Assembly: GCA_030425205.1 (NCBI GenBank)
Contig: JAUIAP010000019.1
Coordinates: forward strand, 1 to 64,000
DNA length: 64,000 nucleotides
DNA from: Anaerolineae bacterium
GTDB lineage: Bacteria > Chloroflexota > Anaerolineae > Promineifilales > Promineifilaceae
Direction of reading: 5' to 3'
Below are positions 57,237-64,000 of the stretch, piece by piece. A program made the position numbers and the translations under genes. How positions within the stretch are numbered: the first letter of the stretch is position 1; each line of letters opens with the position of its first letter. Below the pieces are notes generated by a model. It saw nothing but the letters and a program-made list of their open reading frames with translations, ran no database searches and was not told the DNA's origin.

Positions 57237-59141
57237 ATGAAAACCCAAAGGTTAGAAAAAACATTTGGTATTTTACTCGCCCTGCTTTTGGCGATTGTGC
57301 TGGTTGCGTGTTCAACGCCTGAACCAACCGTAGATGAAGGGGCGGGGGAGACCGCCACAAACGTACCAGCCGATCCAACAATTACACCCGCAGTTGACAC
57401 AATTGAAAATCAACTCGTCGGCACGAACTGGGAATTGGAAAGCATGAACGGTGTTGAAGCTGGCGACGATATGACGTTGAGCTTCGGGTCTGGCACGATT
57501 TCAGGTTCAGACGGTTGTAACACCTTCAATGGCGAATACACGATTGAAAATAGCGTACTCGTGATTGGTGACAACATCGCCTCAACGCTAATGGCATGTC
57601 CCGATGTAGATGCCGAGATGTCACAACAGTTCATGAACGCGCTTGCCAGCGCAGGTGAATTTACACTCGACAATGACGACTTGACGATTCAAACAGAGAA
57701 TGGCGAGCTTGTCTTTAGCTCCGCTGTGGAAGGTAGTGACCCTACTGCGCCGCAAGTTGACACGATTGAAAATCAAATCGTCGGCACAAACTGGGAATTG
57801 GAAAGCATGAACGGCATTGATGCTGATGATGATATGACGTTGAACTTTGGGTCTGGCACGATTTCTGGTTCAGACGGCTGTAACACTTTCAGCGGTGGCT
57901 ATACGATTGAAAATGGAATGCTTGTCATCTCTGACAATCTCGCTATGACTGCAATGGCTTGCGCCGACGTAGATGCAGAGATGTCACAACAATATCTGAA
58001 CGCGCTTGTCACTGCTGGTGAGTTCACACTTAGTGGTGATGACCTGACCATTCAGACAGAGAGCGGTGCGCTTGTGTTTGAGCGTGATGACGACATGACA
58101 GACAACTCTGGGGTTGACACGATGGTAAACCAGTTAGCCACAACAACCTGGGGTCTGGTTTCAATGGATGGCACAGAGATCGATGATGCTATGACGCTCC
58201 ACTTTGAAGCTGACACGATTTCTGGTTCAGATGGCTGCAACAGTTTTTCCAGCGACTACACAATTGGAAATGGCACACTTACTATCTCTGACAACATCGC
58301 ATCGACGCTGATGGCTTGTCCCGATGTAGATGCGGAGATGGCACAGCAATATCTAAATGCGCTGGTCAGTGCAACTGCTTATATACTCGATGGTGACAGC
58401 TTAATCATTCAGACAGATGGCGGCGAGCTTGTTTTTGCGCAGATGGAAAATGCTGAACTCGACGAAACACGCTGGCAGTTGGAGAGCCTAGTTGACAGTG
58501 ACGGCAACATCACCCGACTGGCAATTGACGGCAACATCTTTCTCACGTTTGATGATGACGAAGTGAACGGTAATGGCGGATGCAATAGCTTTAATGGCAC
58601 GATGACGACTGACGACACGCAGATGAGCTTTGGCGACATCGCTGCAACCCTAATGGCATGTGCAGATGACGATGTCAATCAACGTGAAACTGAATTCTTT
58701 ACTGCGCTCGGCGACGTCGCCAGCTATGAAATCATTGGTCAAACGCTGACTCTATATGATGCGGATGGTTCGGTGGTAGCGACGTTTGTTGAGAAGTTAA
58801 CCAACACCGTTTGGCAATGGGTTCGCTTTGATGATACGGCTGATATGAACAATATCACTGTAGCTGACGCTGCAAGCTATACCGTTCAGTTCATGAGTGA
58901 CGGAAGCTATACACTTCAAGCCGATTGCAACAGTGGCAACGGCAGCTACTCGCACAACGGCGGCAGTTTGACATTTAAAGCGGGCACAATGACGCTCGCT
59001 GAATGTGGTGAAGGGTCTCTCAGCAATGAGTTTATCAGTCGTCTCGGTGATGTTGTGACTTATGTTTTTGATGATGGCAATCTCGTCATGAACCTAAAAG
59101 CTGATGCTGGCAATATGGTGTTCAAAGCATTGAACGACTAA
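57237..59141 (+). CDS. Lipoprotein with five tandem META (HslJ) domains
   Basis: 634 residues from the ATG at 57237 (GGAG seven bases before; an ATG two codons earlier is too close). The lipoprotein signal ends with the lipidated Cys in IVLVAC. Five META domains of about 105 residues follow (about 58-165, 180-285, 297-402, 410-510 and 520-634). The first three are near copies: each has the start TNWELESMNG or TTWGLVSMDG, then GTISGSDGCN or DTISGSDGCN, then LMACPDVDAEM or MACADVDAEM. META/HslJ domains are heat-shock and antibiotic-tolerance lipoproteins in other bacteria. Its promoter is of the dyad type. The tandem copies suggest recent internal duplication. Confidence 0.9.
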   Translation: MKTQRLEKTFGILLALLLAIVLVACSTPEPTVDEGAGETATNVPADPTITPAVDTIENQLVGTNWELESMNGVEAGDDMTLSFGSGTISGSDGCNTFNGEYTIENSVLVIGDNIASTLMACPDVDAEMSQQFMNALASAGEFTLDNDDLTIQTENGELVFSSAVEGSDPTAPQVDTIENQIVGTNWELESMNGIDADDDMTLNFGSGTISGSDGCNTFSGGYTIENGMLVISDNLAMTAMACADVDAEMSQQYLNALVTAGEFTLSGDDLTIQTESGALVFERDDDMTDNSGVDTMVNQLATTTWGLVSMDGTEIDDAMTLHFEADTISGSDGCNSFSSDYTIGNGTLTISDNIASTLMACPDVDAEMAQQYLNALVSATAYILDGDSLIIQTDGGELVFAQMENAELDETRWQLESLVDSDGNITRLAIDGNIFLTFDDDEVNGNGGCNSFNGTMTTDDTQMSFGDIAATLMACADDDVNQRETEFFTALGDVASYEIIGQTLTLYDADGSVVATFVEKLTNTVWQWVRFDDTADMNNITVADAASYTVQFMSDGSYTLQADCNSGNGSYSHNGGSLTFKAGTMTLAECGEGSLSNEFISRLGDVVTYVFDDGNLVMNLKADAGNMVFKALND

Positions 59142-59206
59142 AACCTCAGATATAAAAAGTGAGCCAGATTTTCATGTGGGAATCTGACTCAAGGGTTATT
59201 TTAATC

Positions 59207-59473
59207 ATGAACAACAAGTCAATCGCAGGCATCGTTGGTGCATTGCTCGCATTTTTCGGCGCGACATTCTTTTTCACAAATTTAGGCAAGCCATCTAACC
59301 AACCGTTCGTATTTAACCCCGTCGAGGCGGTTAATGCGATTGGGTTTACGTTAGGGTTTGGGCTGGGCTTTCCCACACCGCTCGCGTTCTTGACTGGGCT
59401 TACCGTCATTGCGTTGATCACGGTCGGTGGGTTTTATATCGGCCGAAATCTTTACACAAGATTCGCAGCATAA
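59207..59473 (+). CDS. Small membrane protein
   Basis: 88 residues from the ATG at 59207. Two or three hydrophobic stretches are visible: IAGIVGALLAFFGATFFF (about 6-23), an amphipathic middle with GFTLGFGLGFPTPLAFL and a last segment TGLTVIALITVGGFYIG (about 61-77). No family recognised. It lies 65 bases after the META gene and just before the SH3-repeat gene. The ATG at 59207 has a weak ribosome site; a longer frame starting 48 bases earlier is less likely. Confidence 0.5.
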   Translation: MNNKSIAGIVGALLAFFGATFFFTNLGKPSNQPFVFNPVEAVNAIGFTLGFGLGFPTPLAFLTGLTVIALITVGGFYIGRNLYTRFAA

Positions 59474-59522
59474 CAACAGAATTGATAAGTGCAGCAGCAC
59501 TTCAATTAGAAGGAGTACACAC

Positions 59523-60446
59523 ATGAACCGTCTTTTCCAGAGCTCTATTTTTATGGTCGCCATCTTCATGCTGACCGCCTTATTCACGCCATTACACGTT
59601 GCGTCAGCACAAGATGCAGGCGTACAGGGCGTAACAAAACGCTGGTCAAACATCTATCGCAACCCCGACGCAACATCTGGCGTTGTGGGTGCAATTCCAC
59701 CGAACACATCGGTCAAGATTGTTGATGCCAGTGTCTCTAACTGGGTCAAAATCGACTCTGAAGCTGGCAACGGCTGGATTCCAATTACGGCTCTGTCTGA
59801 TACGCCAGTCAACAACGATGATGGCGGCAGTCAAGTCGATGGCTCACAGTCCGAAGCGATTCGCTGGACAAATGTCTACACTGAACCAGACGCTGAATCA
59901 ACCGTTGTTGGAACGCTCGCCCCCGGCGACAAATTAACCATTAAGCGACGACAAGCATTCTGGATTTTGATCGAGAATAACCAAGTAAACGGCTGGGTTC
60001 CCATCAATGCGTTGGCAATCCTGCCTGAGTTTGATGGTGAGATTCAGCGCACAGGGCTGACGGGTCGCTGGACGAACCTCTATAACGCACCAAACACCAG
60101 TGCGGGCGTTGTCGGCGTGTTGCCACCAAACACAGAAGTGCGGATCGTAGATCGACTTGCGCCAAACTGGATTCGGGTTGAATCTGAACATGGCAAGGGC
60201 TGGATTCCACTCAGTGCATTAAGCAGCCAGCAGGTTCCAGGCCCCGATGGTGAGGATCAGCTTGCGGGGACAAAAGTTGTGGTCAATCGCTGGACAAACA
60301 TCTTTACCGAAGCATCCAATGATTCCACCGTCGTTGGCGCAATCCCACCCAGAGGTGAGGCAACGGTTGTACAACGTCAAGGATTCTGGCTACAGGTCTC
60401 GTCCGAATTTGGTGATGGCTGGATTCCGATCAACGCGATTGATTAG
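59523..60446 (+). CDS. Secreted protein with four bacterial SH3 repeats
   Basis: 307 residues from the ATG at 59523 (AAGGAG upstream). A signal peptide of about 29 residues ends at VASA. Four SH3-like repeats of about 60 residues follow, each starting with a W-x-N-(I/V/L)-(Y/F) segment (RWSNIYRNP, RWTNVYTEP, RWTNLYNAP, RWTNIFTEA) and ending in GWIPI(N/T/S)A. Bacterial SH3 repeats bind peptidoglycan or protein ligands on the cell surface. No catalytic domain is present, so it is a binding or wall-associated protein. The repeats differ from each other, unlike those of the META gene. Confidence 0.88.
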   Translation: MNRLFQSSIFMVAIFMLTALFTPLHVASAQDAGVQGVTKRWSNIYRNPDATSGVVGAIPPNTSVKIVDASVSNWVKIDSEAGNGWIPITALSDTPVNNDDGGSQVDGSQSEAIRWTNVYTEPDAESTVVGTLAPGDKLTIKRRQAFWILIENNQVNGWVPINALAILPEFDGEIQRTGLTGRWTNLYNAPNTSAGVVGVLPPNTEVRIVDRLAPNWIRVESEHGKGWIPLSALSSQQVPGPDGEDQLAGTKVVVNRWTNIFTEASNDSTVVGAIPPRGEATVVQRQGFWLQVSSEFGDGWIPINAID

Positions 60447-60603
60447 TACCTAACAAGTGAGATTCGTGTACAAGAAACAAGAAAATTCGGTACATAGTTG
60501 CTAGTAGCTGGTTGCTTGTGAAGAAAGGCAACAAAACGACTGCGATTCTTACGAGCCACTAGCAACTAACGACTAGCCACTTGCGCTTTATGCGTGTTAG
60601 GTA
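60447..60603. repeat. Inverted repeat of about 157 bp (MITE-like)
   Basis: TACCTAACA (60447-60455) at the left end pairs with TGTTAGGTA (60595-60603), and inner parts (GTTGCTAGTAGC against a GCCACTAGCAAC-type arm) pair again. It overlaps the stop codon of the SH3 gene. No open frame inside. It looks like a small non-coding mobile or repeat element. Confidence 0.45.
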
Positions 60604-60620
60604 GTTTCCAAATTTTAATC

Positions 60621-60636
60621 ATGGTGATGTCACCAT
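60621..60636 (+). promoter_or_regulatory. Palindrome ATGGTGA-N2-TCACCAT upstream of baeRF gene
   Basis: A perfect 7-bp inverted repeat with a 2-bp centre, 24 bp before the ATG at 60660. It may be an operator. It is followed by TATAAAAGAGG, the ribosome-site region. Confidence 0.4.
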
Positions 60637-60659
60637 AAACTATAAAAGAGGTTTTCTAA

Positions 60660-61808
60660 ATGGATACACTTACGATGGATCAACTGAAAAATTTTCTGGC
60701 CGGACATACGGGTTGGCACGTCTCACTGTTTATGCCGACGCATCGAGCAGGTCGAGAAGTTGAACAGAACCCCATTCGTTTCAAGAATTTGCTGCGAGAG
60801 GCAGGAGAACGTTTGCGAGTCAAGGGTTTACGCGCTGCGGACGTAGAGGAAATGTTAAAACCAGCCCAGCAACTCATGCAGGATATGAGCTTTTGGCAAA
60901 ACCAAAGCGACGGTTTGGCACTATTTCTCACGGCAGAATCATTCCATTTCTATCGCCTGTCGCTCTCATTTGAAGAGCTGGTGGTGATCTCTAGCCGTTT
61001 TCATCTCAAACCACTCCTTCCCTTCTTCACTGGCGACGGTCATTTCTATATTCTGGCACTTAGCCAGAACCAAGTTAGGCTGTTGGAAGGCACTCGCCGC
61101 ACGGTCAATGAGATCGACTTAGAAAGTATGCCAGCAAGTATGGCAGAGGCGCTTCAATATGAGCGTTTTGAGAAACAGCTTCAATCATTTACTGCGCCAA
61201 CAGCGGGAGGGAGAGGTTCTGCACCCATATTTCATGGTCATGAAAGTACGAACAGAGAGAAGGAACAGATTTTGCGTTGGTTCCATAAAATCGACGCTGA
61301 ACTGCCAAAGCTGCTGACTGGTAGCCAATCCCCAATCGTTCTGGCAGGGGTTGACTATCTCTTCCCACTCTACAAAGAGGCCAACACATACCCTCATCTG
61401 CTGGACAAGGGAATTTCAGGCAACCCAGAAGAGTTAACGTCGCAAGAATTGCACAGTCGCGCATGGACAGTTGTGCAGCCTTATTTCATGCAAACGCAAG
61501 AAAAAGCGTTTGCCCAGTACCGTCAATTGGCTACGACCGACCAAACGACGGATGATGTGCAGGAGGCTGTTTTGGCAGCGCATCACGGCCGAATAGCGAC
61601 GCTGTTTGTTGCCGTTGATGCTCAGGTGTGGGGTCGTTTTGACTCAGATGAAAACAAGGTGGATGTCCACCAAATGCCTGAACCCGGCGACGATGATCTC
61701 CTCGATCTGGCGGCCATCCAATCTATTCTGAATGGGGGGACTGTCTATGCTGTGGAGCGCGCACAACTACCCGCTGACGCGCTGCTTGCAGCAGTATTCC
61801 GTTATTAG
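60660..61808 (+). CDS. baeRF-domain (bacterial archaeo-eukaryotic release factor-like) protein
   Basis: 382 residues. Segments SLFMPTHRAGREVEQNPIRF, then LRVKGLRAADVEEML, and the C-terminal third with AHHGRIATLFVAVDAQVWG and DLLDLAAIQSILNGGTVYAV follow the baeRF families, relatives of eRF1/Pelota domains thought to act on stalled ribosomes or RNA. No GGQ motif is seen. AGAGG precedes the ATG. The gene is followed 7 bases later by a USP gene, so the two are co-expressed, and the same pairing of baeRF with stress genes is common in other phyla. Confidence 0.8.
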   Translation: MDTLTMDQLKNFLAGHTGWHVSLFMPTHRAGREVEQNPIRFKNLLREAGERLRVKGLRAADVEEMLKPAQQLMQDMSFWQNQSDGLALFLTAESFHFYRLSLSFEELVVISSRFHLKPLLPFFTGDGHFYILALSQNQVRLLEGTRRTVNEIDLESMPASMAEALQYERFEKQLQSFTAPTAGGRGSAPIFHGHESTNREKEQILRWFHKIDAELPKLLTGSQSPIVLAGVDYLFPLYKEANTYPHLLDKGISGNPEELTSQELHSRAWTVVQPYFMQTQEKAFAQYRQLATTDQTTDDVQEAVLAAHHGRIATLFVAVDAQVWGRFDSDENKVDVHQMPEPGDDDLLDLAAIQSILNGGTVYAVERAQLPADALLAAVFRY

Positions 61809-61815
61809 GGCAAGC

Positions 61816-62280
61816 ATGTACCAAAAAATCCTTGTGACGTTAAACGGTTCGGCCGCGGCCGAAGAAGCGATTCCCTATGCGCTCGAACTGCAACGACTCT
61901 CTGGTGGGACACTCACGCTGGTGCGTGTTGTCCCCTCTCCTGTTGATCCACCTGCGCTTTACAGCATGGCTGATGCCGAGACGTGGCTCGTTCGCCAGCG
62001 TCAGTTGCGGAGCGAGGCAGAACTGTATCTGTCTGAATTGATAGCGCAACCTGAGTTCGCGGCGGCTCATGCTGAGTGTATCGTCATAGCGGGAGATGTC
62101 AGTCAGGCACTGCTGACCTTGATGGAGCAGGAGCCGTTTGATGTTTTGGTGATGGCGACACGCGATCGACGTGACCCAATGCGCTGGGTTTTGGGTAGCG
62201 TTGCTGATTATTTGGTGCAACGGACAACGATACCCGTATTGCTGGTACGCCAGCGCAAAGTTGTCCAAACGAAAAGTTGA
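61816..62280 (+). CDS. Universal stress protein
   Basis: 154 residues from the ATG at 61816. Single USP domain: N-terminal ILVTLNGSAAAEEAIPYA, middle VLVMATRDRRDPMRWVLGSVADYLVQ, C-terminal TTIPVLLVRQ. The nucleotide-binding loop is changed: GRSG-type glycines are replaced by RDRRDP, so ATP binding is probably lost, as in the UspA subgroup that does not bind ATP. It is coupled to the baeRF gene. The start before the stop of that gene is not used. No dyad promoter is near. Confidence 0.88.
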   Translation: MYQKILVTLNGSAAAEEAIPYALELQRLSGGTLTLVRVVPSPVDPPALYSMADAETWLVRQRQLRSEAELYLSELIAQPEFAAAHAECIVIAGDVSQALLTLMEQEPFDVLVMATRDRRDPMRWVLGSVADYLVQRTTIPVLLVRQRKVVQTKS

Positions 62281-62356
62281 GCCTTCATCCATGTTGCCGC
62301 GAAACCATGCAATTAAGTGATGCAAACACAATTTGCCTTACTTGAGGAACTGATTT

Positions 62357-62896
62357 ATGAAAACGTTGGTTGTTGACACGAATCTGAAATGGCTCTTTAT
62401 TCTACTCTTGCTGTTCGCGGGGTGTCGTGAAGCGGCCAGCAAACCACCATTGACAACTGGCTCTCTACAACCTGTGGCAAACTCCGACCTGCACATTGTA
62501 ACGGGGCAGCTTGTTTATGTACCAGCCTATTCGGAAATTTTCTATGGGCGAGAAGGTATCAGCATAGGTCTAGCTGCGACGTTGGCAATCCACAACACCG
62601 ATTTTGATACCCCCATCATTATTCGCTCCGTTCGTTACTACGATACGGACGGCAACCTTGTGCGCGATTATATCGAGCAGCCTGTGGAGGTAAAACCGTT
62701 GGCAACGACAGGCTTTTTGGTCGAAGACAGTGATATAACGGCTGGCTGGGGGGCAAACTTTATTGTCGATTGGGTTGCAGAAGAGCCTGTTTACGAACCC
62801 GTGATTGAGGCCGTGATGGTCAGTGCACGCGGCACACAGGGAATTTCATTGACCAGTTTAGGGCGCGTGATCTCGGAAACTGTCACAATTCCATGA
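62357..62896 (+). CDS. DUF3124 lipoprotein
   Basis: 179 residues. Lipoprotein signal ending LLLFAGC. The mature part has GQLVYVPAYSEIFYG, AATLAIHNTDFDTPIIIRSV and YYDTDGNLVRDYI, all typical of DUF3124, an exported family without known function. It overlaps the next gene by four bases (ATGA), so the two are co-translated. Start ATG 62357 with weak ribosome site TGAGGAAC. Confidence 0.85.
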   Translation: MKTLVVDTNLKWLFILLLLFAGCREAASKPPLTTGSLQPVANSDLHIVTGQLVYVPAYSEIFYGREGISIGLAATLAIHNTDFDTPIIIRSVRYYDTDGNLVRDYIEQPVEVKPLATTGFLVEDSDITAGWGANFIVDWVAEEPVYEPVIEAVMVSARGTQGISLTSLGRVISETVTIP

Positions 62897-63501
62897 TGTT
62901 TAAACCAATTCACTGGAAGACAGTCCCCCGTGACTTCGCCGTCATTCAAATCGGCTTTGCCCTATTTGGCCTCGCCATTGCCTGCCTCATTCAAGCCAAT
63001 CTCGGTGCAAGTCCGTGGGTGATGCTGACCGTTGCGCTCGCCGACATCACGGGTCTGACACCCGGCATCATTACAATACTGACAGGCATTGTTCTTCTCA
63101 GTAGTTCACTTATTATGCGCGAACAGATTGGCTGGGGAACGCTCGCCAACATCCTCTTTATCGGCCTGTGGGTGGATATGTTTCTTTGGTTCATTCCATC
63201 CATTACAGATAACTGGCTGCTCCAAATCACCTTGTTGTTAGCGTCTATTGTCACGATGGGATTAGGCAGTGCTATTTACATCGGTGTCAATGCAGGCGCG
63301 GGGCCGCGTGATAGCTTGATGCTGTCCGTTTCGCGGCTGCTACATGTTAGCCTGCGCACAGCACGTAGCGGCATCGAACTATGCGTGTTTGTGCTTGCGT
63401 TCTTTTTAGGCGGCCCATTCGGAGTGGGGACGATTGTTTTTGCCCTGTTGATTGGTGCATCGGTGCAACAGGCGTTTAAGTTGTTCAACGTTCAAAAATA
63501 G
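62893..63501 (+). CDS. YczE/YitT-like integral membrane protein
   Basis: 202 residues, five or six hydrophobic helices. Segments FALFGLAIACLIQANLGASPW at the N-terminus, TGLTPGIITILTGIVLL and IYIGVNAGAGPRDSLMLSVS match the YczE-type family (membrane proteins of unknown role near amino-acid or lipopeptide genes in Bacillus). It overlaps the DUF3124 gene by four bases. No charged pocket typical of a transporter family is clear; function unknown. Confidence 0.8.
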   Translation: MMFKPIHWKTVPRDFAVIQIGFALFGLAIACLIQANLGASPWVMLTVALADITGLTPGIITILTGIVLLSSSLIMREQIGWGTLANILFIGLWVDMFLWFIPSITDNWLLQITLLLASIVTMGLGSAIYIGVNAGAGPRDSLMLSVSRLLHVSLRTARSGIELCVFVLAFFLGGPFGVGTIVFALLIGASVQQAFKLFNVQK

Positions 63502-63518
63502 TTGTTGACGTGGCGCAA

Positions 63519-63556
63519 GACGTCAAACGTAACCAGAGGTCATTACGCTTTACGTC
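63519..63556. repeat. Intergenic hairpin of the CCAGAG family
   Basis: GACGTCAAACGTAA (63519-63532) pairs with TTACGCTTTACGTC (63543-63556) with two mismatches around CCAGAGGTCA. Same core as the hairpin at 17269-17300. Confidence 0.4.
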
Positions 63557-63628
63557 TTACGGCGATCCCACACTAAATCCTGACGAGCCATGAATCTCGC
63601 GCAGTTGTTGCATTTCAAATTTGCGAAT

Positions 63629-63683
63629 GGAGCGCGACCAGCTTGGTCGCCAACTAAAGAAGCGACCAAGCTGGTCGCGCTCC
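63629..63683. repeat. 22-bp perfect inverted repeat
   Basis: GGAGCGCGACCAGCTTGGTC (first 20 of 22 bases, 63629-63650) pairs exactly with 63662-63683; loop of 11 bases. It lies just upstream of the lipoprotein ATG at 63694. Long hairpin; either a repeat element or a transcription stop for the YczE-like gene. Confidence 0.6.
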
Positions 63684-63693
63684 CAGAATCTGC

Positions 63694-64000
63694 ATGAATA
63701 CGAAATTTCTCCTCTCGTTATTTTTATCATTTACCTGTCTTGTCGCCGCCTGCACGCAGCCGTCTGTCCCGTCGCCAACTGCAACAGCGACGAGCGAGAC
63801 AGCCTCACCAACCGAGATGCCAACTCTCGCGCCTAGCGCAACGGCTGAGCCAACAGTGGCACCGACAGAAAGTGTGCCACTCACAGCGACGGCCGAACCT
63901 GCGCCAGAAGTGACCCCGACTGAGGAAGTGAATGCGATGTTGGTGCAGAATGGGGAAGGGCAGAATGCGGCGTGGAGTGGAATCGGCCGATTAAATGCCT
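63694..64000 (+). CDS. Lipoprotein, N-terminal 102 residues (runs off the window)
   Basis: ATG at 63694, no stop before the window end. Lipoprotein signal MNTKFLLSLFLSFTCLVAAC with the lipidated Cys at about residue 20, then a Thr/Pro/Ala-rich linker (TATATSETASPTEMPTLAP) like that of the hydrolase lipoprotein at 54154. The last visible residues are EEVNAMLVQNGEGQNAAWSG. The function-bearing domain lies beyond the edge. The frame contains TCGGCCGA at 63983. Confidence 0.7.
   Translation, partial: MNTKFLLSLFLSFTCLVAACTQPSVPSPTATATSETASPTEMPTLAPSATAEPTVAPTESVPLTATAEPAPEVTPTEEVNAMLVQNGEGQNAAWSGIGRLNA

Larger units (their letters stand above)
772..63990. repeat. Highly iterated palindrome TCGGCCGA, 53 copies (dispersed)
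   Basis: Hand count of the 8-bp palindrome on this window gives 53 sites, against about one expected for a random 64-kb sequence of even composition. Most have W on both sides (T/A-TCGGCCGA-A/T). In genes the frame is most often TCG-GCC-GAN, read as Ser-Ala-Glu/Asp (for example ISAES, DSADS, KSAEL), in both strands. Examples of positions: 2235, 7405, 12136, 18526, 21202, 25245, 29092, 33233, 47725, 49987, 52769, 59439. There are none in 35814-43203 and 44705-47724. Confidence 0.85.

Noticed and set aside
1..64000. Search for tRNA, rRNA, transposase and integrase genes
   Set aside because: None seen by motif reading: no IS-type DDE proteins, no tyrosine recombinase, no rRNA-like tracts. tRNA genes could be missed by eye.

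Overview
The window reads as a single chromosomal stretch of about 50% GC from a free-living bacterium. The best fit is a Chloroflexota (Anaerolineae/Ardenticatenia-like) genome. That assignment is an inference from the mix of long MalT-type LuxR regulators, Thr/Pro-linker lipoproteins, SH3/META-repeat secreted proteins, baeRF and USP genes, and hairpin-rich intergenic repeats. No rRNA, tRNA, CRISPR array or transposase gene was seen.

Layout. 1-5.4 kb: an accessory block with a DUF4417 gene, small unknown genes and a large MmeI-like (type IIL) restriction-methylase fusion. 5.5-9.9 kb: a membrane protein, a short minus-strand transcript, an OmpR/HAMP two-component pair, and a two-gene membrane operon whose first product carries a cytochrome c-like domain without its haem cysteines. 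9.9-19.5 kb: stress and metabolic genes (cold-shock protein, cupin, DUF1858/DUF2249, CBS, USP, MDR reductase, aconitase, an FMN-binding glutamate-synthase-like protein, DUF3565), with decayed partial duplicates of loci that are intact at 17-19 kb and 28-30 kb. 19.5-28.4 kb: a seven-gene minus-strand histidine-utilisation operon (hutC-U-H-P450-Rieske-I-F) with a Rieske oxygenase and a cytochrome P450 inside it. 28.5-34.3 kb: USP, a PRC-barrel-like protein, a CPA2 antiporter, a solute-binding lipoprotein and an MscS channel. 34.6-42.6 kb: catalase, an EamA exporter and a complete urease cluster (ureABCEFGD). 42.6-49.1 kb: a CopB-type ATPase, a broken amphi-Trp gene, Dps, butanediol dehydrogenase, a SnoaL-like protein, an FMN reductase and a cardiolipin synthase. 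49.2-64 kb: a LuxR/MalT regulator, a MOCOS-like sulfurase, a YozE-like protein, lipoproteins, three small or USP-linked genes, META- and SH3-repeat secreted proteins, baeRF, USP, DUF3124, a YczE-like protein and a truncated lipoprotein at the right edge.

Two window-wide patterns stand out. (1) The 8-bp palindrome TCGGCCGA occurs 53 times by hand count, against about one expected. It lies in genes of both strands and in promoters, like the cyanobacterial HIP1 palindrome. It is absent from 35.8-43.2 kb (EamA and urease) and 44.7-47.7 kb (Dps to FMN reductase), which suggests later arrival of those blocks. (2) A 16-bp dyad, consensus TCATCGGTTTGGATGA (TCATC-N6-GATGA), lies exactly 38 bp upstream of a TATACT-like -10 hexamer at twelve promoters, and no consistent -35 was noticed. 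At seven of the twelve, a TCGGCCGA fills the same slot between dyad and -10, and an eighth has a one-base variant. The geometry matches activation from about -42, as by the CRP/FNR superfamily. The genes served (three USPs or their duplicates, catalase, cold-shock protein, cardiolipin synthase, FMN reductase, FMN-glutamate-synthase-like protein, META lipoprotein, YozE-like protein, small membrane peptides) look like one stress regulon. This is the strongest candidate for an undescribed system here.
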